Notes: generated by a model not told the origin, from the sequence alone. DNA of 41,832 nt from Thermoproteus sp. UBA157 (GCA_002497345.1 DANS01000014.1:10812-52643); one strand, 5' to 3'. Positions 15,239 through 23,128 are shown, counted from the stretch's first letter. Numbers and translations are program-made.

Positions 15239-16767
15239 GTTTTGAGATATCCGCGAAGGATCTCCTCGGCAGAGTGGGGAGATTATACACAAAATCGGGC
15301 GTCCTGGAAACTCCTACAATATTCCCAGTGATAGATCCCAAGAAACAAGAGCTATCTTTATCTATAATTTCAAATTATTTTAAAAATATCATAACAAATT
15401 CATTTTTTATTTATAACATGTATAGAAGGCCTATAGATGTCAAGAACGTGTTGGGCTGGAGGGGCGTGCTTATGACCGATTCGGGCGCTTATCAGCTCAT
15501 GCGATATGGCGTAATAGATGTCGAGCCCGAGGAGATACTCAGATACCAAGCATTAATCGGCAGCGATATAGGCGTCATGTTGGATCTGCCCATAGATTCG
15601 GAGGAGTCGTACTTCTCCGCGTCTATAAAAGTGGAAGAAACCTTGAGGAGGGCCTCAGCGGCTGTCAAGATACGCGAAGAGCTAGGCGGCATGCTCCTCG
15701 TTGGGCCTATCCAAGGCGGCGTCCACAAGGATTTGCTGATCCGCTCTGCGAGGCGCATGTCGTCTATGCCCTTCGATATATTCGCCGTGGGCAGTCCCAC
15801 TACTCTCCTGGAGGAATACAAGTTCGATGAAATCTTGGAGATCGTGCTCACCGTAAAGCTACATATAAGAAGGGAGGCTCCCTTGCACCTATTCGGCGCC
15901 GGCCATCCCTTGGTTCTGCCCTTCGCGGTAGCGGCAGGCGTAGACCTCTTCGATAGCGCTTCCTACATCTTATACGCTAGAGACGATAGGATAATGCTGA
16001 GGGATAGAACTATTAGACTAGATGATGTGAAAACCGACTACTTGCCCTGTAGCACTAAGCTCTGCAACATACCGATTAAAGAAATAAGAGAGATGCCCAA
16101 GATAGAGAGGGTTAGCCTAATAGCCGAGCATAACTTGGCCATGCTCAGAGAGGAGCTACTCGAAATAAAACAGAGGATCTATGAGGGGACTCTGTGGGAA
16201 TATCTGGAGGAAAAGGCAAGGGCCCACAGATCGCTATATAATGCGCTACGGTTGATGGGGAAATATGTAAAGCTCGTAGAGGAGTACGATCCTGTGACCC
16301 ATCCGGAGCCGAGCGGCTTGTTATTCTTCGGCGATACTTCGAGTTCGAGGCCGGAGCCCTATAGGCATAGAGTAAGGCTCAAGTACTTTTATCGGCCTCC
16401 CGAGAGGCCTATAGCGGTTTTGCTGAAAGTCGATTTTAAACCTAATAATAAATCCTGGGAGTATATTTATTTAAATAAATTATTAGGAGATGATAGAAAA
16501 TATGTACATATATATTTCATTAGCGATATATTCGGCCTAGTGCCTGAGGAGGTGGCCGAGGTCTATCCCCTATCTCAACACGAATCGTGGGGTTATCTTG
16601 AGACGATATACGACGATATATCGCTTCTCCAAAAAAACTATAAGTTCATTATTAGTTACAAATTTTATATAAATAGTGGAAATATTATTAATGTTGACAA
16701 ATTAGATGATATAGCAAAAATAGTACGTCGCATTATATATAATAATGGGATTCCTCCCTCTTCCTAG
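15235..16767 (+). CDS. tgtA: Archaeosine tRNA-guanine transglycosylase, catalytic part (split form)
   Basis: 510 residues. It exchanges guanine-15 of tRNA for preQ0, the first tRNA-bound step of archaeosine synthesis. The TIM-barrel motifs are present: TDSGAYQL (Asp82, general acid/base), GPIQGGVH (157-164), GAGHPLVLPF and GVDLFDSASY (Asp240 nucleophile). The zinc site reads PCSTKLC: Cys272 and Cys277 are present but the middle cysteine of the usual CxCxxC is Thr274; the fourth ligand His299 is present. The usual archaeal C2 and C3/PUA domains are absent and are encoded separately at 19655. AT-rich patches occur at about 15355-15425, 16430-16515 and 16620-16750. The 3' end overlaps the convergent PAC2 gene by 35 nt. 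Confidence 0.93.
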   Translation: MSFEISAKDLLGRVGRLYTKSGVLETPTIFPVIDPKKQELSLSIISNYFKNIITNSFFIYNMYRRPIDVKNVLGWRGVLMTDSGAYQLMRYGVIDVEPEEILRYQALIGSDIGVMLDLPIDSEESYFSASIKVEETLRRASAAVKIREELGGMLLVGPIQGGVHKDLLIRSARRMSSMPFDIFAVGSPTTLLEEYKFDEILEIVLTVKLHIRREAPLHLFGAGHPLVLPFAVAAGVDLFDSASYILYARDDRIMLRDRTIRLDDVKTDYLPCSTKLCNIPIKEIREMPKIERVSLIAEHNLAMLREELLEIKQRIYEGTLWEYLEEKARAHRSLYNALRLMGKYVKLVEEYDPVTHPEPSGLLFFGDTSSSRPEPYRHRVRLKYFYRPPERPIAVLLKVDFKPNNKSWEYIYLNKLLGDDRKYVHIYFISDIFGLVPEEVAEVYPLSQHESWGYLETIYDDISLLQKNYKFIISYKFYINSGNIINVDKLDDIAKIVRRIIYNNGIPPSS

Positions 16768-17437
16768 CCTCTTCTAACTGGCGTCTAACTTCCGTATATT
16801 CTCTCTCGAGATCCTCGGCGAGTTGTCTGAGGTCGGACGTGTCGACGCGTACGCCGAACAGCCTCCCGAAGTGCTCGAGCGCCACGCTAGCCGCTTGCGG
16901 ATCGGCGGGCTTGTCGGCATATGGAAGTATGACCAATGCGGGAAAGCCGCTCATCTCGAAATGCGAGAGCAGAAGCCCAAGCGGGCCTACTATTTGTAGG
17001 CCTTGTTCCAACCTCTTGCCCTCGAGGGGATACCCCAGCTTCCGATATGACGAAGTGTAAGCTATTCTTAAGAGGTCGCCGGGCTCGCGCCTGAACCTGC
17101 CGTCTAATCCTCCGAACAACACTGCCAGCTTGAAGCCGCTCCTAACAACCCAGTTTGTCAAGGCCTCTACAAAATCGTAAATTGCGTCGTCTACCAAGCC
17201 GTAGTTGTTGACAACGCCCGCTACGTTTCCGCATGAGAATATCTCCGACTGCAACGCAAGTCTATCTCCTTCATACGCGACTATCGGCGGCATCTTCTTG
17301 TACCTCACATATCCTACGATGTCGCAATACCTCGACAAATGCTTAACCGCTATATGGCCTACCAGCCCCACCCCGTGGAACCCCGTTACGAATATTTCCT
17401 TGGGAAACGGCCTAAGTATATTAAATATTACTTTCAT
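16733..17437 (-). CDS. PAC2-family proteasome assembly chaperone
   Basis: 234 residues of the PAC2 fold: an N-terminal strand pair, then FHGVGLVGHIAVKHL, the central VNNYGLVDDAIYDFVEAL and LFGGLDGR region, GPLGLLLSHFEM, and a C-terminal coiled tail rich in Glu and Arg. Archaeal relatives (PbaA/PbaB) assist 20S proteasome assembly or act as ATP-independent proteasome partners. This fits with psmB elsewhere in the window. It is the last gene of the MBF1-HflX-TFE-PAC2 series, and its start overlaps the tfe 3' end by 17 nt. Confidence 0.85.
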   Translation of the reverse strand: MKVIFNILRPFPKEIFVTGFHGVGLVGHIAVKHLSRYCDIVGYVRYKKMPPIVAYEGDRLALQSEIFSCGNVAGVVNNYGLVDDAIYDFVEALTNWVVRSGFKLAVLFGGLDGRFRREPGDLLRIAYTSSYRKLGYPLEGKRLEQGLQIVGPLGLLLSHFEMSGFPALVILPYADKPADPQAASVALEHFGRLFGVRVDTSDLRQLAEDLEREYTEVRRQLEEARKREESHYYI

Positions 17438-17957
17438 ATTTTTCTAGTTTTTCTATTATTTTAGTTATTTTATTTATTTCGTCTATACTGTTTATGTATA
17501 CAAGCTGGACTTTACATATTGGGCATATGCCGTTATATGCCAGCTCTTCGTCTAACGAGTAGCGCCTATAACAGTTAGGACATACGTAAAAAGAGCCTTC
17601 GGTAAGCGCTCTGATTAGAAGCCCCAGCTTGCTCGAGACCAGCTCAATTCTTTTCCTTATCGCGTTGGCTATCACGGAGTCGTCTACATACCAGGAGTAC
17701 TCAGTGCGGTAATCCGGAGTCGTCGACTTGACGACCCCTATCATGTTGTTCTTGGAGAGGAACTGGAGAATCCTCCTCGCCTCCGCCGTGGATATGTTCA
17801 ACATTATCGCAATTCTATCATCGGAGAGATGTTCCTTCCTAGAATACAATAACTCCACTATCTTCCTGGCAAGCTTGCCGTATTCGGGGCTGTTGAACTC
17901 GAAGGAAACGCTCCGCTCCACTATGATGAGATATGCATTAAGCCTCTCCTCGCTCAC
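17421..17957 (-). CDS. tfe: Transcription factor E, alpha subunit (TFE)
   Basis: 178 residues. An N-terminal winged helix (about 25-100: HLSDDRIAIMLNISTAEARR and a wing with YRTEYSWYV) is followed by a helical linker and a C-terminal zinc ribbon with CPNC and CPIC pairs. TFE is the archaeal counterpart of TFIIE-alpha and helps open the promoter by binding RNA polymerase. The C-terminal 25 residues are Ile/Lys/Asn-rich and in AT-rich codons. The gene overlaps hflX by 4 nt upstream and the PAC2 gene by 17 nt downstream, so translation is probably coupled. Confidence 0.93.
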   Translation of the reverse strand: MSEERLNAYLIIVERSVSFEFNSPEYGKLARKIVELLYSRKEHLSDDRIAIMLNISTAEARRILQFLSKNNMIGVVKSTTPDYRTEYSWYVDDSVIANAIRKRIELVSSKLGLLIRALTEGSFYVCPNCYRRYSLDEELAYNGICPICKVQLVYINSIDEINKITKIIEKLEKYESNI

Positions 17958-19156
17958 AAGACCCTCCTCAGCTCGGTATATAAATCAAAAGCGATGGCCT
18001 CAAAACGTCTCACTTCGCTTATTTTCACCGGTAGATACGATTTACCGTCGAGCACTAAGCCGCCCGCGGGCGGCCTCGCCTCGTAGATAGCATATCCCGG
18101 CGTCTTCCAAAACAGAAGTAATTTCAGCGTATCGATTCCGAACCCCGTCACGGCCGACACAGGGACGAACAAATCGAAGTATCGCCTCACTACGAGGGCC
18201 TTACGCGCTACTTCCAGCATGGACACCTTATCCACCTTGCTCAGAACCGGGAGCACGCGCTCCCTATATACGCCTAATGTGGAGAGCACCTCTAAGGACG
18301 TCTGCAACTCCCTATCAAACTCGTCGAGCTCGTCCGATGCGTCTACGAGCAACAAGATCAAGTCGGCATCGGCGACCTCCTGAAGAGTTGAATAGAACGA
18401 CTCTATCAACACCGGCGGCAAGTCCTCTATAAAGCCTATTGTGTCGGTCAAGACTATCTCCTTGCCCCATAAACTTATCCGCCTAGTGTAAGTGTCGAGC
18501 GTCGCGAAGGGCTTGCCGTCGACGTATTTGCGCTCAGAGGTTAACCTATTGAACAACGTAGTTTTGCCCACGCTCGTGTAGCCCGTCAACACCACCTCGG
18601 GAATTCCGAAGTCCTTACGTTTTCTCATAAGCACGGCTCTGCTCTCCCTCAGCTTGTCCAGCCTCCTCTTTATATGCGATATCCGGCTCATCATGTGTCT
18701 GTAATACGCATCTACCGCGTATTCGCCGGCTCCCATATAGCCTATCTGCTCCCCCATCTTGGCCCTCCTTAGATACTCCTTGACCATGGGCAATCTGTAT
18801 TTAAGCGAGGCCAGCTCTATTTGGAGCTTCGATTCCATGCTTCCAGCTCTCTTCTCGAATATCCTCAAGATCAGAAGGACTCTGTCCATAACCTCGACGC
18901 CGAGCATCCTCCTTAAGCTGTAGAACTGTAGCGGCGTCAGCCCGTGATATGCTATGAAAACATCGAAATCCATCCTAGCTACTTCTTCTAGCTTACCCTT
19001 TCCTAGATAAAAACGGGAGTCGGGATCGCCGAATTGCACCACTAGGTGAGCCGGCCTATAGCCGGCCACCTCAGCCAGTGCCCTGAATTCCGCGAGCTTT
19101 CTGTCTAACCGGCTCTCCTTGGGACCTACGTATGCGAGCAACGCCCTATTCCTCAT
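17954..19156 (-). CDS. hflX: HflX-type ribosome-associated GTPase
   Basis: 400 residues. The N-terminal HflX domain includes the glycine-rich GKGKLEEV and KLQIELASLKYRLP motifs. The GTPase domain has G1 GYTSVGKTT (192-200), a Thr in G2 (FATLDTYTR), DTIGF (238-242) in G3 and SKVDK in G4. HflX binds the large ribosomal subunit and can split stalled ribosomes. It overlaps the MBF1 3' end by 11 nt and the tfe start by 4 nt. MBF1 limits frameshifting at collided ribosomes in eukaryotes, so the pairing with HflX suggests a shared translation-rescue theme (inference). Confidence 0.95.
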   Translation of the reverse strand: MRNRALLAYVGPKESRLDRKLAEFRALAEVAGYRPAHLVVQFGDPDSRFYLGKGKLEEVARMDFDVFIAYHGLTPLQFYSLRRMLGVEVMDRVLLILRIFEKRAGSMESKLQIELASLKYRLPMVKEYLRRAKMGEQIGYMGAGEYAVDAYYRHMMSRISHIKRRLDKLRESRAVLMRKRKDFGIPEVVLTGYTSVGKTTLFNRLTSERKYVDGKPFATLDTYTRRISLWGKEIVLTDTIGFIEDLPPVLIESFYSTLQEVADADLILLLVDASDELDEFDRELQTSLEVLSTLGVYRERVLPVLSKVDKVSMLEVARKALVVRRYFDLFVPVSAVTGFGIDTLKLLLFWKTPGYAIYEARPPAGGLVLDGKSYLPVKISEVRRFEAIAFDLYTELRRVL

Positions 19157-19625
19157 CTCTGACCTCGGCTATATCTCCCAGCGTGAGCTCCCTCCTCGGG
19201 GGAGGGGCCCCCGGCGCCTCGCCTTGTTGTGCGGGGACCAGGAGCTTAACGCCGAGCGCCTTCTCCAGCTTTTTGGCCAACTGCACATCTGGCACCAGTT
19301 GGCCGCTCTCGATACGCCTCAACACGCTTTCTTTAATCCCTATGTAGGAGGCGAGGGCCTCTCTGCTAAGCCCCAAGGACTCTCTGGCCCTCCTTATCAC
19401 TTCGGCGTATTCCTCTATCACCTCGTATTTGTCCGCCTGCGTCCTCTTGGGCGTCTGTATCGGGCTACGCCTGGGCGGTTCCACCCTCCTCTGCGGTTCT
19501 TGCGATGCAGGCACCGCTCCATATAACGCGGCGCAACGCTTACACACATGTAGGACCGCGTTGTCTAGCTTTATCACGTAGGGTTGTCCCTCTATAGGGG
19601 CTCCGCAGATATCGCAATATTGCAT
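19146..19625 (-). CDS. mbf1: Multiprotein bridging factor 1 (MBF1)
   Basis: 159 residues. The N-terminal zinc ribbon (CDICGAP and CKRCAALYG) is specific to archaeal MBF1. A Pro/Arg linker follows, then a Cro/XRE-type helix-turn-helix (ARESLGLSREALASYIGIKE, about 80-130). A Pro-rich C-terminal tail ends in LGDIAEVRDEE. Archaeal MBF1 associates with ribosomes and is proposed to act in translation quality control. It is the first gene of a four-gene unit and is divergent from the PUA-module gene, with about 30 nt between starts. Confidence 0.93.
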   Translation of the reverse strand: MQYCDICGAPIEGQPYVIKLDNAVLHVCKRCAALYGAVPASQEPQRRVEPPRRSPIQTPKRTQADKYEVIEEYAEVIRRARESLGLSREALASYIGIKESVLRRIESGQLVPDVQLAKKLEKALGVKLLVPAQQGEAPGAPPPRRELTLGDIAEVRDEE

Positions 19626-19654
19626 TAATATCGTCTGTGTACACCATTAAAAGC

Positions 19655-20089
19655 ATGACGCCCGAGGAGCGCGCATACGGTCTATTAACTTATATCTATG
19701 GATATAAAAATATTAATATAAATAAAAATGAAATATCAATAAAATATAATAATTCCAATAGAATAAAATATATCTATTATAGAGGAAAGGCTATATTCGC
19801 CTTCAGAAACACAGACGGCTACTTGTTGCCTCTAGCTGAGGCTACGCAATTTCTGCGATTCCCCTACGTGGTCGTAGATGATGAGACCGCCGCGTTCGTG
19901 GCCCAGGGACGTAGCGTGCCGGCTAAGTTCGTCAAGGCGTATTCGGGCGATGTAAGGCCCTACTCAGAGGTCTTGGTGATCGACGAAAGCGGCAAGCCCG
20001 TCGCCGTTGGCAGGCTCTTGTATAGTATCAGAGAGCTTACGTTAGGCAGAGGCTACGCCGTGAAGCCCAGAGCCGTGGTTCAGCGATGA
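19655..20089 (+). CDS. Detached C2-PUA module of archaeosine tRNA-guanine transglycosylase
   Basis: 144 residues from the ATG at 19655; a TATA-like element about 25 nt upstream supports this over a GTG at 19637. The sequence follows the C2 and C3 (PUA) domains of full-length archaeal transglycosylases: a C2 part with RIKYIYYRGKAIFAFRNTDG, then the PUA part with VVVDDETAAFVAQGRSVPAK, FVKAYSGDVRPYSEVLVID and GRLLYSIREL. These domains reshape tRNA so that buried G15 becomes accessible. The length matches C2+C3 of the Pyrococcus enzyme (about 148 residues), and the catalytic gene at 15235 stops just where C2 should begin. The first third is AT-rich. Acting with another tRNA-modifying enzyme is the alternative. 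Confidence 0.8.
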   Translation: MTPEERAYGLLTYIYGYKNININKNEISIKYNNSNRIKYIYYRGKAIFAFRNTDGYLLPLAEATQFLRFPYVVVDDETAAFVAQGRSVPAKFVKAYSGDVRPYSEVLVIDESGKPVAVGRLLYSIRELTLGRGYAVKPRAVVQR

Positions 20090-20168
20090 TGTAGCGCAAA
20101 ATAGCTCCTTTCGTGCTCAGCCCGACTGCAGCCTTGAGGTGAGGGGTCGATCTCTCGCTTACGTCACT

Positions 20169-20231
20169 GACGAAGATGGGGACGCGAGCGCTCGCCCATC
20201 GTCACAACCAAGGACGGCGAGTTTTGCCGTC
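20169..20231. other. Two strong hairpins in the gap between the PUA gene and tRNA-Thr
   Basis: The 162-nt gap 20090-20251 has no credible gene. It contains an imperfect hairpin (20169-20203; GATGGG pairs with CCCATC, GAC with GTC, and an inner CGA/TCG) and a perfect 6-bp hairpin GACGGC/GCCGTC (20213-20231) around a 7-nt loop. Read on the minus strand, the second lies just downstream of the tRNA. They may belong to an unidentified structured RNA. Confidence 0.4.
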
Positions 20232-20275
20232 GCAACTCCCTATGAGCAAGGTGGAGCCCCGGCCGGGATTCGAAC

Positions 20276-20295
20276 TTCCCCCGGCTTAACGCCGA
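20276..20295 (-). other. Non-canonical tRNA intron in the T stem (20 nt)
   Basis: It interrupts the 5' strand of the T stem between the fourth and fifth pairs. CGGC and GCCG inside the intron form a stem; TCCC of the exon pairs with GGGG of the intron (one G-U); the 3-nt bulges GG^T and AA^G carry the two cuts at the standard place. Confidence 0.85.
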
Positions 20296-20310
20296 CCGGG
20301 ACCTCCCGCT

Positions 20311-20326
20311 TTGTTGGGCCTCGCCT
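20311..20326 (-). other. Canonical-position tRNA intron at 37/38 (16 nt)
   Basis: It lies one base 3' of the anticodon. Intron GGC/GCC forms a 3-bp stem. Exon CTTG pairs with intron CAAC at three of four positions, with bulges TA^A and AA^A. The exact boundary can slide by one A. Confidence 0.8.
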
Positions 20327-20427
20327 TACAAGGCGGGCGCTCTACCGGGCTAAGCCACCGGGGCTACAAGGAGCCCGAACAAACGCTTTTTAATTTTACG
20401 CCGTTGCGACCCGCCGAGGATGACGCC

Positions 20428-21627
20428 TCAGCCCTTCACCTCGTCGAAAGATATTATGCTCATGTCCTCGGGGGCCTTCGTTATTGGCCCGATCCTGGCC
20501 GCTATTATGTACCTAACGCCTCTCTTTGCGGCCAAATCGACTATCCGTTGCGTCGCAATGCCGTCCATCAATATAGCGTGGATGTTGCCCTCGGTGGATG
20601 TCAAAAAGTCGGGCAACTCCCTCACGGCGAGTCTCTTAATGGAGGTCCACTTGTCGTCATACACCTCCGCTTCTAAGGTGCCCAACATCTCGTCTATCTT
20701 GGCCTTGAGGAAGTCGGGCAATCCAAGCGTTTGTTTCGCCTCTTCTGACTTTTGCTCGGCTTGCTGGGGCTGTTGTTGAGGCTGCTCTTGCGCCTTTTGT
20801 TGAGCCAAGTACTCCTCAACGGATAGCTTATTCCTCAACGCTCTGGCTATCTCCTTTGCGGTCAGTTGCTCCACCTCCTTGCCTGGAGGAGCTTTAGCCA
20901 CGTAATCCACGTGGGCCACCTTCAATAAATCCCTCAAGACGAGCTCGCCGCCCTTATCTCCGTCTACAAACGCCGTCACGGTCTTCCTCTTACTTAACTC
21001 TATTATGGTCTGCGGAATGCCTTGGCTTATGCCCTCTATGGCTATCACGTTGCGGTATCCATGTTTCACGAGGTTTACCACATCGGCGCGACCCTCCACG
21101 ATGATTATATTATCCGACTTATCTACGTCGGGTCCCGCTGGTAGTCTCTCGGGCCCATATTCTATTATCTCGGCCTTAGCCACGTCCTCTTTCAGCCTCT
21201 CGAGTATTTCCTTGGTATCGGGCAACACCTCCTCCTCGAGCATTTTTATGAGCTCCTTAGCCCTTTCAACGATTCTGTTGCGCTTCTCTTCTCTGAGATC
21301 CCTTATTTCCACTATCTTGACGTTTGCCGGATACGGGCCGACTCTCTCCACGCTCTCTATGAGCGCGGCGACTAGCGCGGTCTCGTACCTGTCTAAGTTG
21401 GAGGGTATGTTGATGCGCGCTCTTGTGCGGCCGTTTTTCTCCAATATGTCTATCTCGATTCTGCCTATACGGCCCATGATCTGTAACTCTCTGAGATCCA
21501 TGTCCTTGCCCAACAAGCCCTCTGTCTGCGAAAACAAAGCGCCTATTATATCGGATTTATCCACGACGCCGTTAACCTCTATTTGGGCAACTATTAGATA
21601 CTTAGAGACTATGGTTAAGGCTCCCAT
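20428..21627 (-). CDS. dnaG: Archaeal DnaG-type primase / exosome-associated Toprim protein
   Basis: 399 residues. The N-terminal domain (SKYLIVAQIEVNGVVDKSDI) is characteristic of archaeal DnaG. The Toprim core has IIIVEGRADV (catalytic Glu) and AFVDGDKGG (metal-binding DxD). A Gln/Pro-rich low-complexity linker (about 287-305) leads to a C-terminal domain ending KAPEDMSIISFDEVKG. Archaeal DnaG is a stable subunit of the RNA exosome and binds A-rich RNA; weak primase activity has also been reported. It stands alone here, convergent with tRNA-Thr and divergent from map. Confidence 0.95.
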   Translation of the reverse strand: MGALTIVSKYLIVAQIEVNGVVDKSDIIGALFSQTEGLLGKDMDLRELQIMGRIGRIEIDILEKNGRTRARINIPSNLDRYETALVAALIESVERVGPYPANVKIVEIRDLREEKRNRIVERAKELIKMLEEEVLPDTKEILERLKEDVAKAEIIEYGPERLPAGPDVDKSDNIIIVEGRADVVNLVKHGYRNVIAIEGISQGIPQTIIELSKRKTVTAFVDGDKGGELVLRDLLKVAHVDYVAKAPPGKEVEQLTAKEIARALRNKLSVEEYLAQQKAQEQPQQQPQQAEQKSEEAKQTLGLPDFLKAKIDEMLGTLEAEVYDDKWTSIKRLAVRELPDFLTSTEGNIHAILMDGIATQRIVDLAAKRGVRYIIAARIGPITKAPEDMSIISFDEVKG

Positions 21628-21764
21628 GTGAGCCCCTAGCAGTAATCCTTTAAATTATTTGTGTTCCTATGCCTAAAACCTTAATGTTTCTTTTAATTAT
21701 AAATAAAAAATATAGTAGTATTAATAAAAACAATTAATCTAAATTTAATATTATGGAATAAAAT

Positions 21765-21774
21765 CTTATATATG
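21765..21774 (+). promoter_or_regulatory. TATA element of map
   Basis: CTTATATATG centred 25 nt before the ATG at 21794. It ends the 166-nt AT-rich gap between dnaG and map; no other feature is visible in that gap. Confidence 0.55.
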
Positions 21775-21793
21775 TTCATCGGAGTACGTTTTC

Positions 21794-22669
21794 ATGAGGG
21801 AGCTCATAGAGGCTGGGGAGGTTGTGCATAGGGCGTTGAAATACGCCCTAGACGTTATACATCCCGATATGCCGGTCTTGGAGCTATGCGAAAAGATAGA
21901 GGGCTTCATTATAGCCCAGGGAGCCAAGCCGGCCTTTCCTGCGAACATCAGCATAAACAATGTGGCAGCGCATTACACTGCAAAGAAGGGCGATGAGCTG
22001 AGAATTCCCAGAAATGCCATAATCAAAATAGATATAGGAGCTCATAAAGATGGATATATAGTAGATGCGGCCGTTACCATCTCGCTTGGAAGCAACGCCT
22101 ATGATGGACTAGTGAGGGCGTCCTATAGCGCCTTGAAAAAGGCCTTCGAGGTTATGAGGCCTGGGATCAAGGCTTGGCAAATTGGGGAGGCGATAGAGGG
22201 GGTCATAAGGGCTTCTGGATACAGACCTATATACAACTTGACGGGACATAGAATAGAACGTTATAACCTCCACGCAGGCGAAGTGATCCCCAACTATCCC
22301 GACAAGTCCGCGTCGCAGGCTCTCAAAGTTGGAGACGTATACGCCGTAGAGCCCTTCGCGACAAACGGGAGGGGTTACGTCGTAGACGGTGGAAGCATCA
22401 CTATATATAGATTAGTAAGAGTTAAATCTAAAAAATATCAGAAATATGTAGAAATTATATATGAATACTCTAATAATCTGCCCTTTGCTCCAAGGTGGTT
22501 CCCTCAGATACCCGATGATTTCTACGAGGAGGCGATGGCCGAGGGGGTATTATACGGCTACGAGGTGTTGGTGGAGGAGGGGGGCGGCTTCGTGTCCCAG
22601 TTCGAGGACACGTTCGTGGTAGAGGAGGGGGGCGCTCGACCTCTGGCGAGGACCCTCGAGTTGTTGTAG
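21794..22669 (+). CDS. map: Methionine aminopeptidase, type II
   Basis: 291 residues; removes initiator Met from nascent proteins. Pita-bread-fold residues are visible: His60 (VAAHYTA), metal ligands Asp80 (IDIGAH) and Asp91 (IVDAAVT), His152 (LTGHRIERYNLH), Glu186 (VEPFATNG) and a C-terminal Glu in FEDTFVV. The inserted helical subdomain marks the type II (archaeal/eukaryotic MetAP2-like) class. One AT-rich patch (about 22400-22465) covers VRVKSKKYQKYVEIIYEYSN. It converges on the FHA gene, with adjacent stop codons. Confidence 0.95.
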   Translation: MRELIEAGEVVHRALKYALDVIHPDMPVLELCEKIEGFIIAQGAKPAFPANISINNVAAHYTAKKGDELRIPRNAIIKIDIGAHKDGYIVDAAVTISLGSNAYDGLVRASYSALKKAFEVMRPGIKAWQIGEAIEGVIRASGYRPIYNLTGHRIERYNLHAGEVIPNYPDKSASQALKVGDVYAVEPFATNGRGYVVDGGSITIYRLVRVKSKKYQKYVEIIYEYSNNLPFAPRWFPQIPDDFYEEAMAEGVLYGYEVLVEEGGGFVSQFEDTFVVEEGGARPLARTLELL

Positions 22670-23125
22670 TTACTTTTTCAAGGTCAACCTTATCACCGAG
22701 TTGCCCAGCCTCACGGTGGCCTCCTCCCCCGCCTTGGCCACGTTTATCCTCCTCCCATCTGGTAATAGATATGTCCCGTTAGTGCTGCCTAGATCCTCGA
22801 GGATCAAGCCCTCGGACGAGACCACCACTCTTAAATGTCTGCGGGAGACCGATGGATCCGGTATCACGAAATGGTTATCCAATGCCCTGCCGATGGTGAC
22901 TATGTTACCGATTGCGGCTAGGTCCATCGTCTTCGTTGATCCCACCAAGCTCTTCACGGAGGAGTCGAGGATCTCTATTGTAATGCTCTTGTAGTGCGTC
23001 AAAACGCCGGGGCGGCTCTCCGACACGCTGACCGTAGCTGCCGTTGGCTTATATGCTCCGCATATCTTGCAAGTATTCACGTCGTCGGGATTTTCGGTGC
23101 CGCAGACGGGGCACCTCCACGGCAT
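22670..23125 (-). CDS. FHA-domain protein with a RanBP2-type zinc finger
   Basis: 151 residues. Residues 3-22 fit the RanBP2-type zinc finger consensus W-x-C-x2-C-x3-N-x6-C-x2-C (Trp3, Cys5, Cys8, Asn12, Cys19, Cys22). After a short linker, residues about 70-150 form an FHA domain with the phosphothreonine-binding motifs TIGRALDNHFVIPDPSVSRRH and DLGSTNGTYL. FHA domains read phosphorylated threonines. The gene starts 4 nt after the stop of the membrane kinase gene on the same strand, so it is very probably an effector of, or substrate adaptor for, that kinase. Confidence 0.9.
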   Translation of the reverse strand: MPWRCPVCGTENPDDVNTCKICGAYKPTAATVSVSESRPGVLTHYKSITIEILDSSVKSLVGSTKTMDLAAIGNIVTIGRALDNHFVIPDPSVSRRHLRVVVSSEGLILEDLGSTNGTYLLPDGRRINVAKAGEEATVRLGNSVIRLTLKK

Positions 23126-23128
23126 CTA

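Larger units (their letters stand above)
20252..20364 (-). tRNA. tRNA-Thr (anticodon UGU) with two introns and encoded CCA
   Basis: Read on the minus strand, the acceptor GCCCCGG (20364-20358) pairs with CCGGGGC, followed by T73 and an encoded CCA (20254-20252). The D arm and anticodon stem CCCGC/GCGGG are perfect, with anticodon TGT at 20330-20328. Continuity requires removing 16 nt after position 37 (20311-20326) and 20 nt inside the T stem (20276-20295). This restores a 7-nt anticodon loop and the T arm CCGGG-TTCGAAT-CCCGG. Both junctions can be drawn as bulge-helix-bulge structures, the substrate of the archaeal splicing endonuclease; a probable endonuclease subunit is encoded at 35554. 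Multiple non-canonical introns are typical of Thermoproteales tRNAs. Confidence 0.93.

Noticed and set aside
20090..20251. RNase P RNA (minimal type T) or SRP RNA in the hairpin-bearing gap
   Set aside because: I could not find the conserved RNase P core segments or the SRP signature, and the gap is short; left as an unidentified structured region.
20139..20393. 84-codon open frame across the tRNA-Thr region
   Set aside because: It overlaps the tRNA on the opposite strand and the translation shows no protein-like character.
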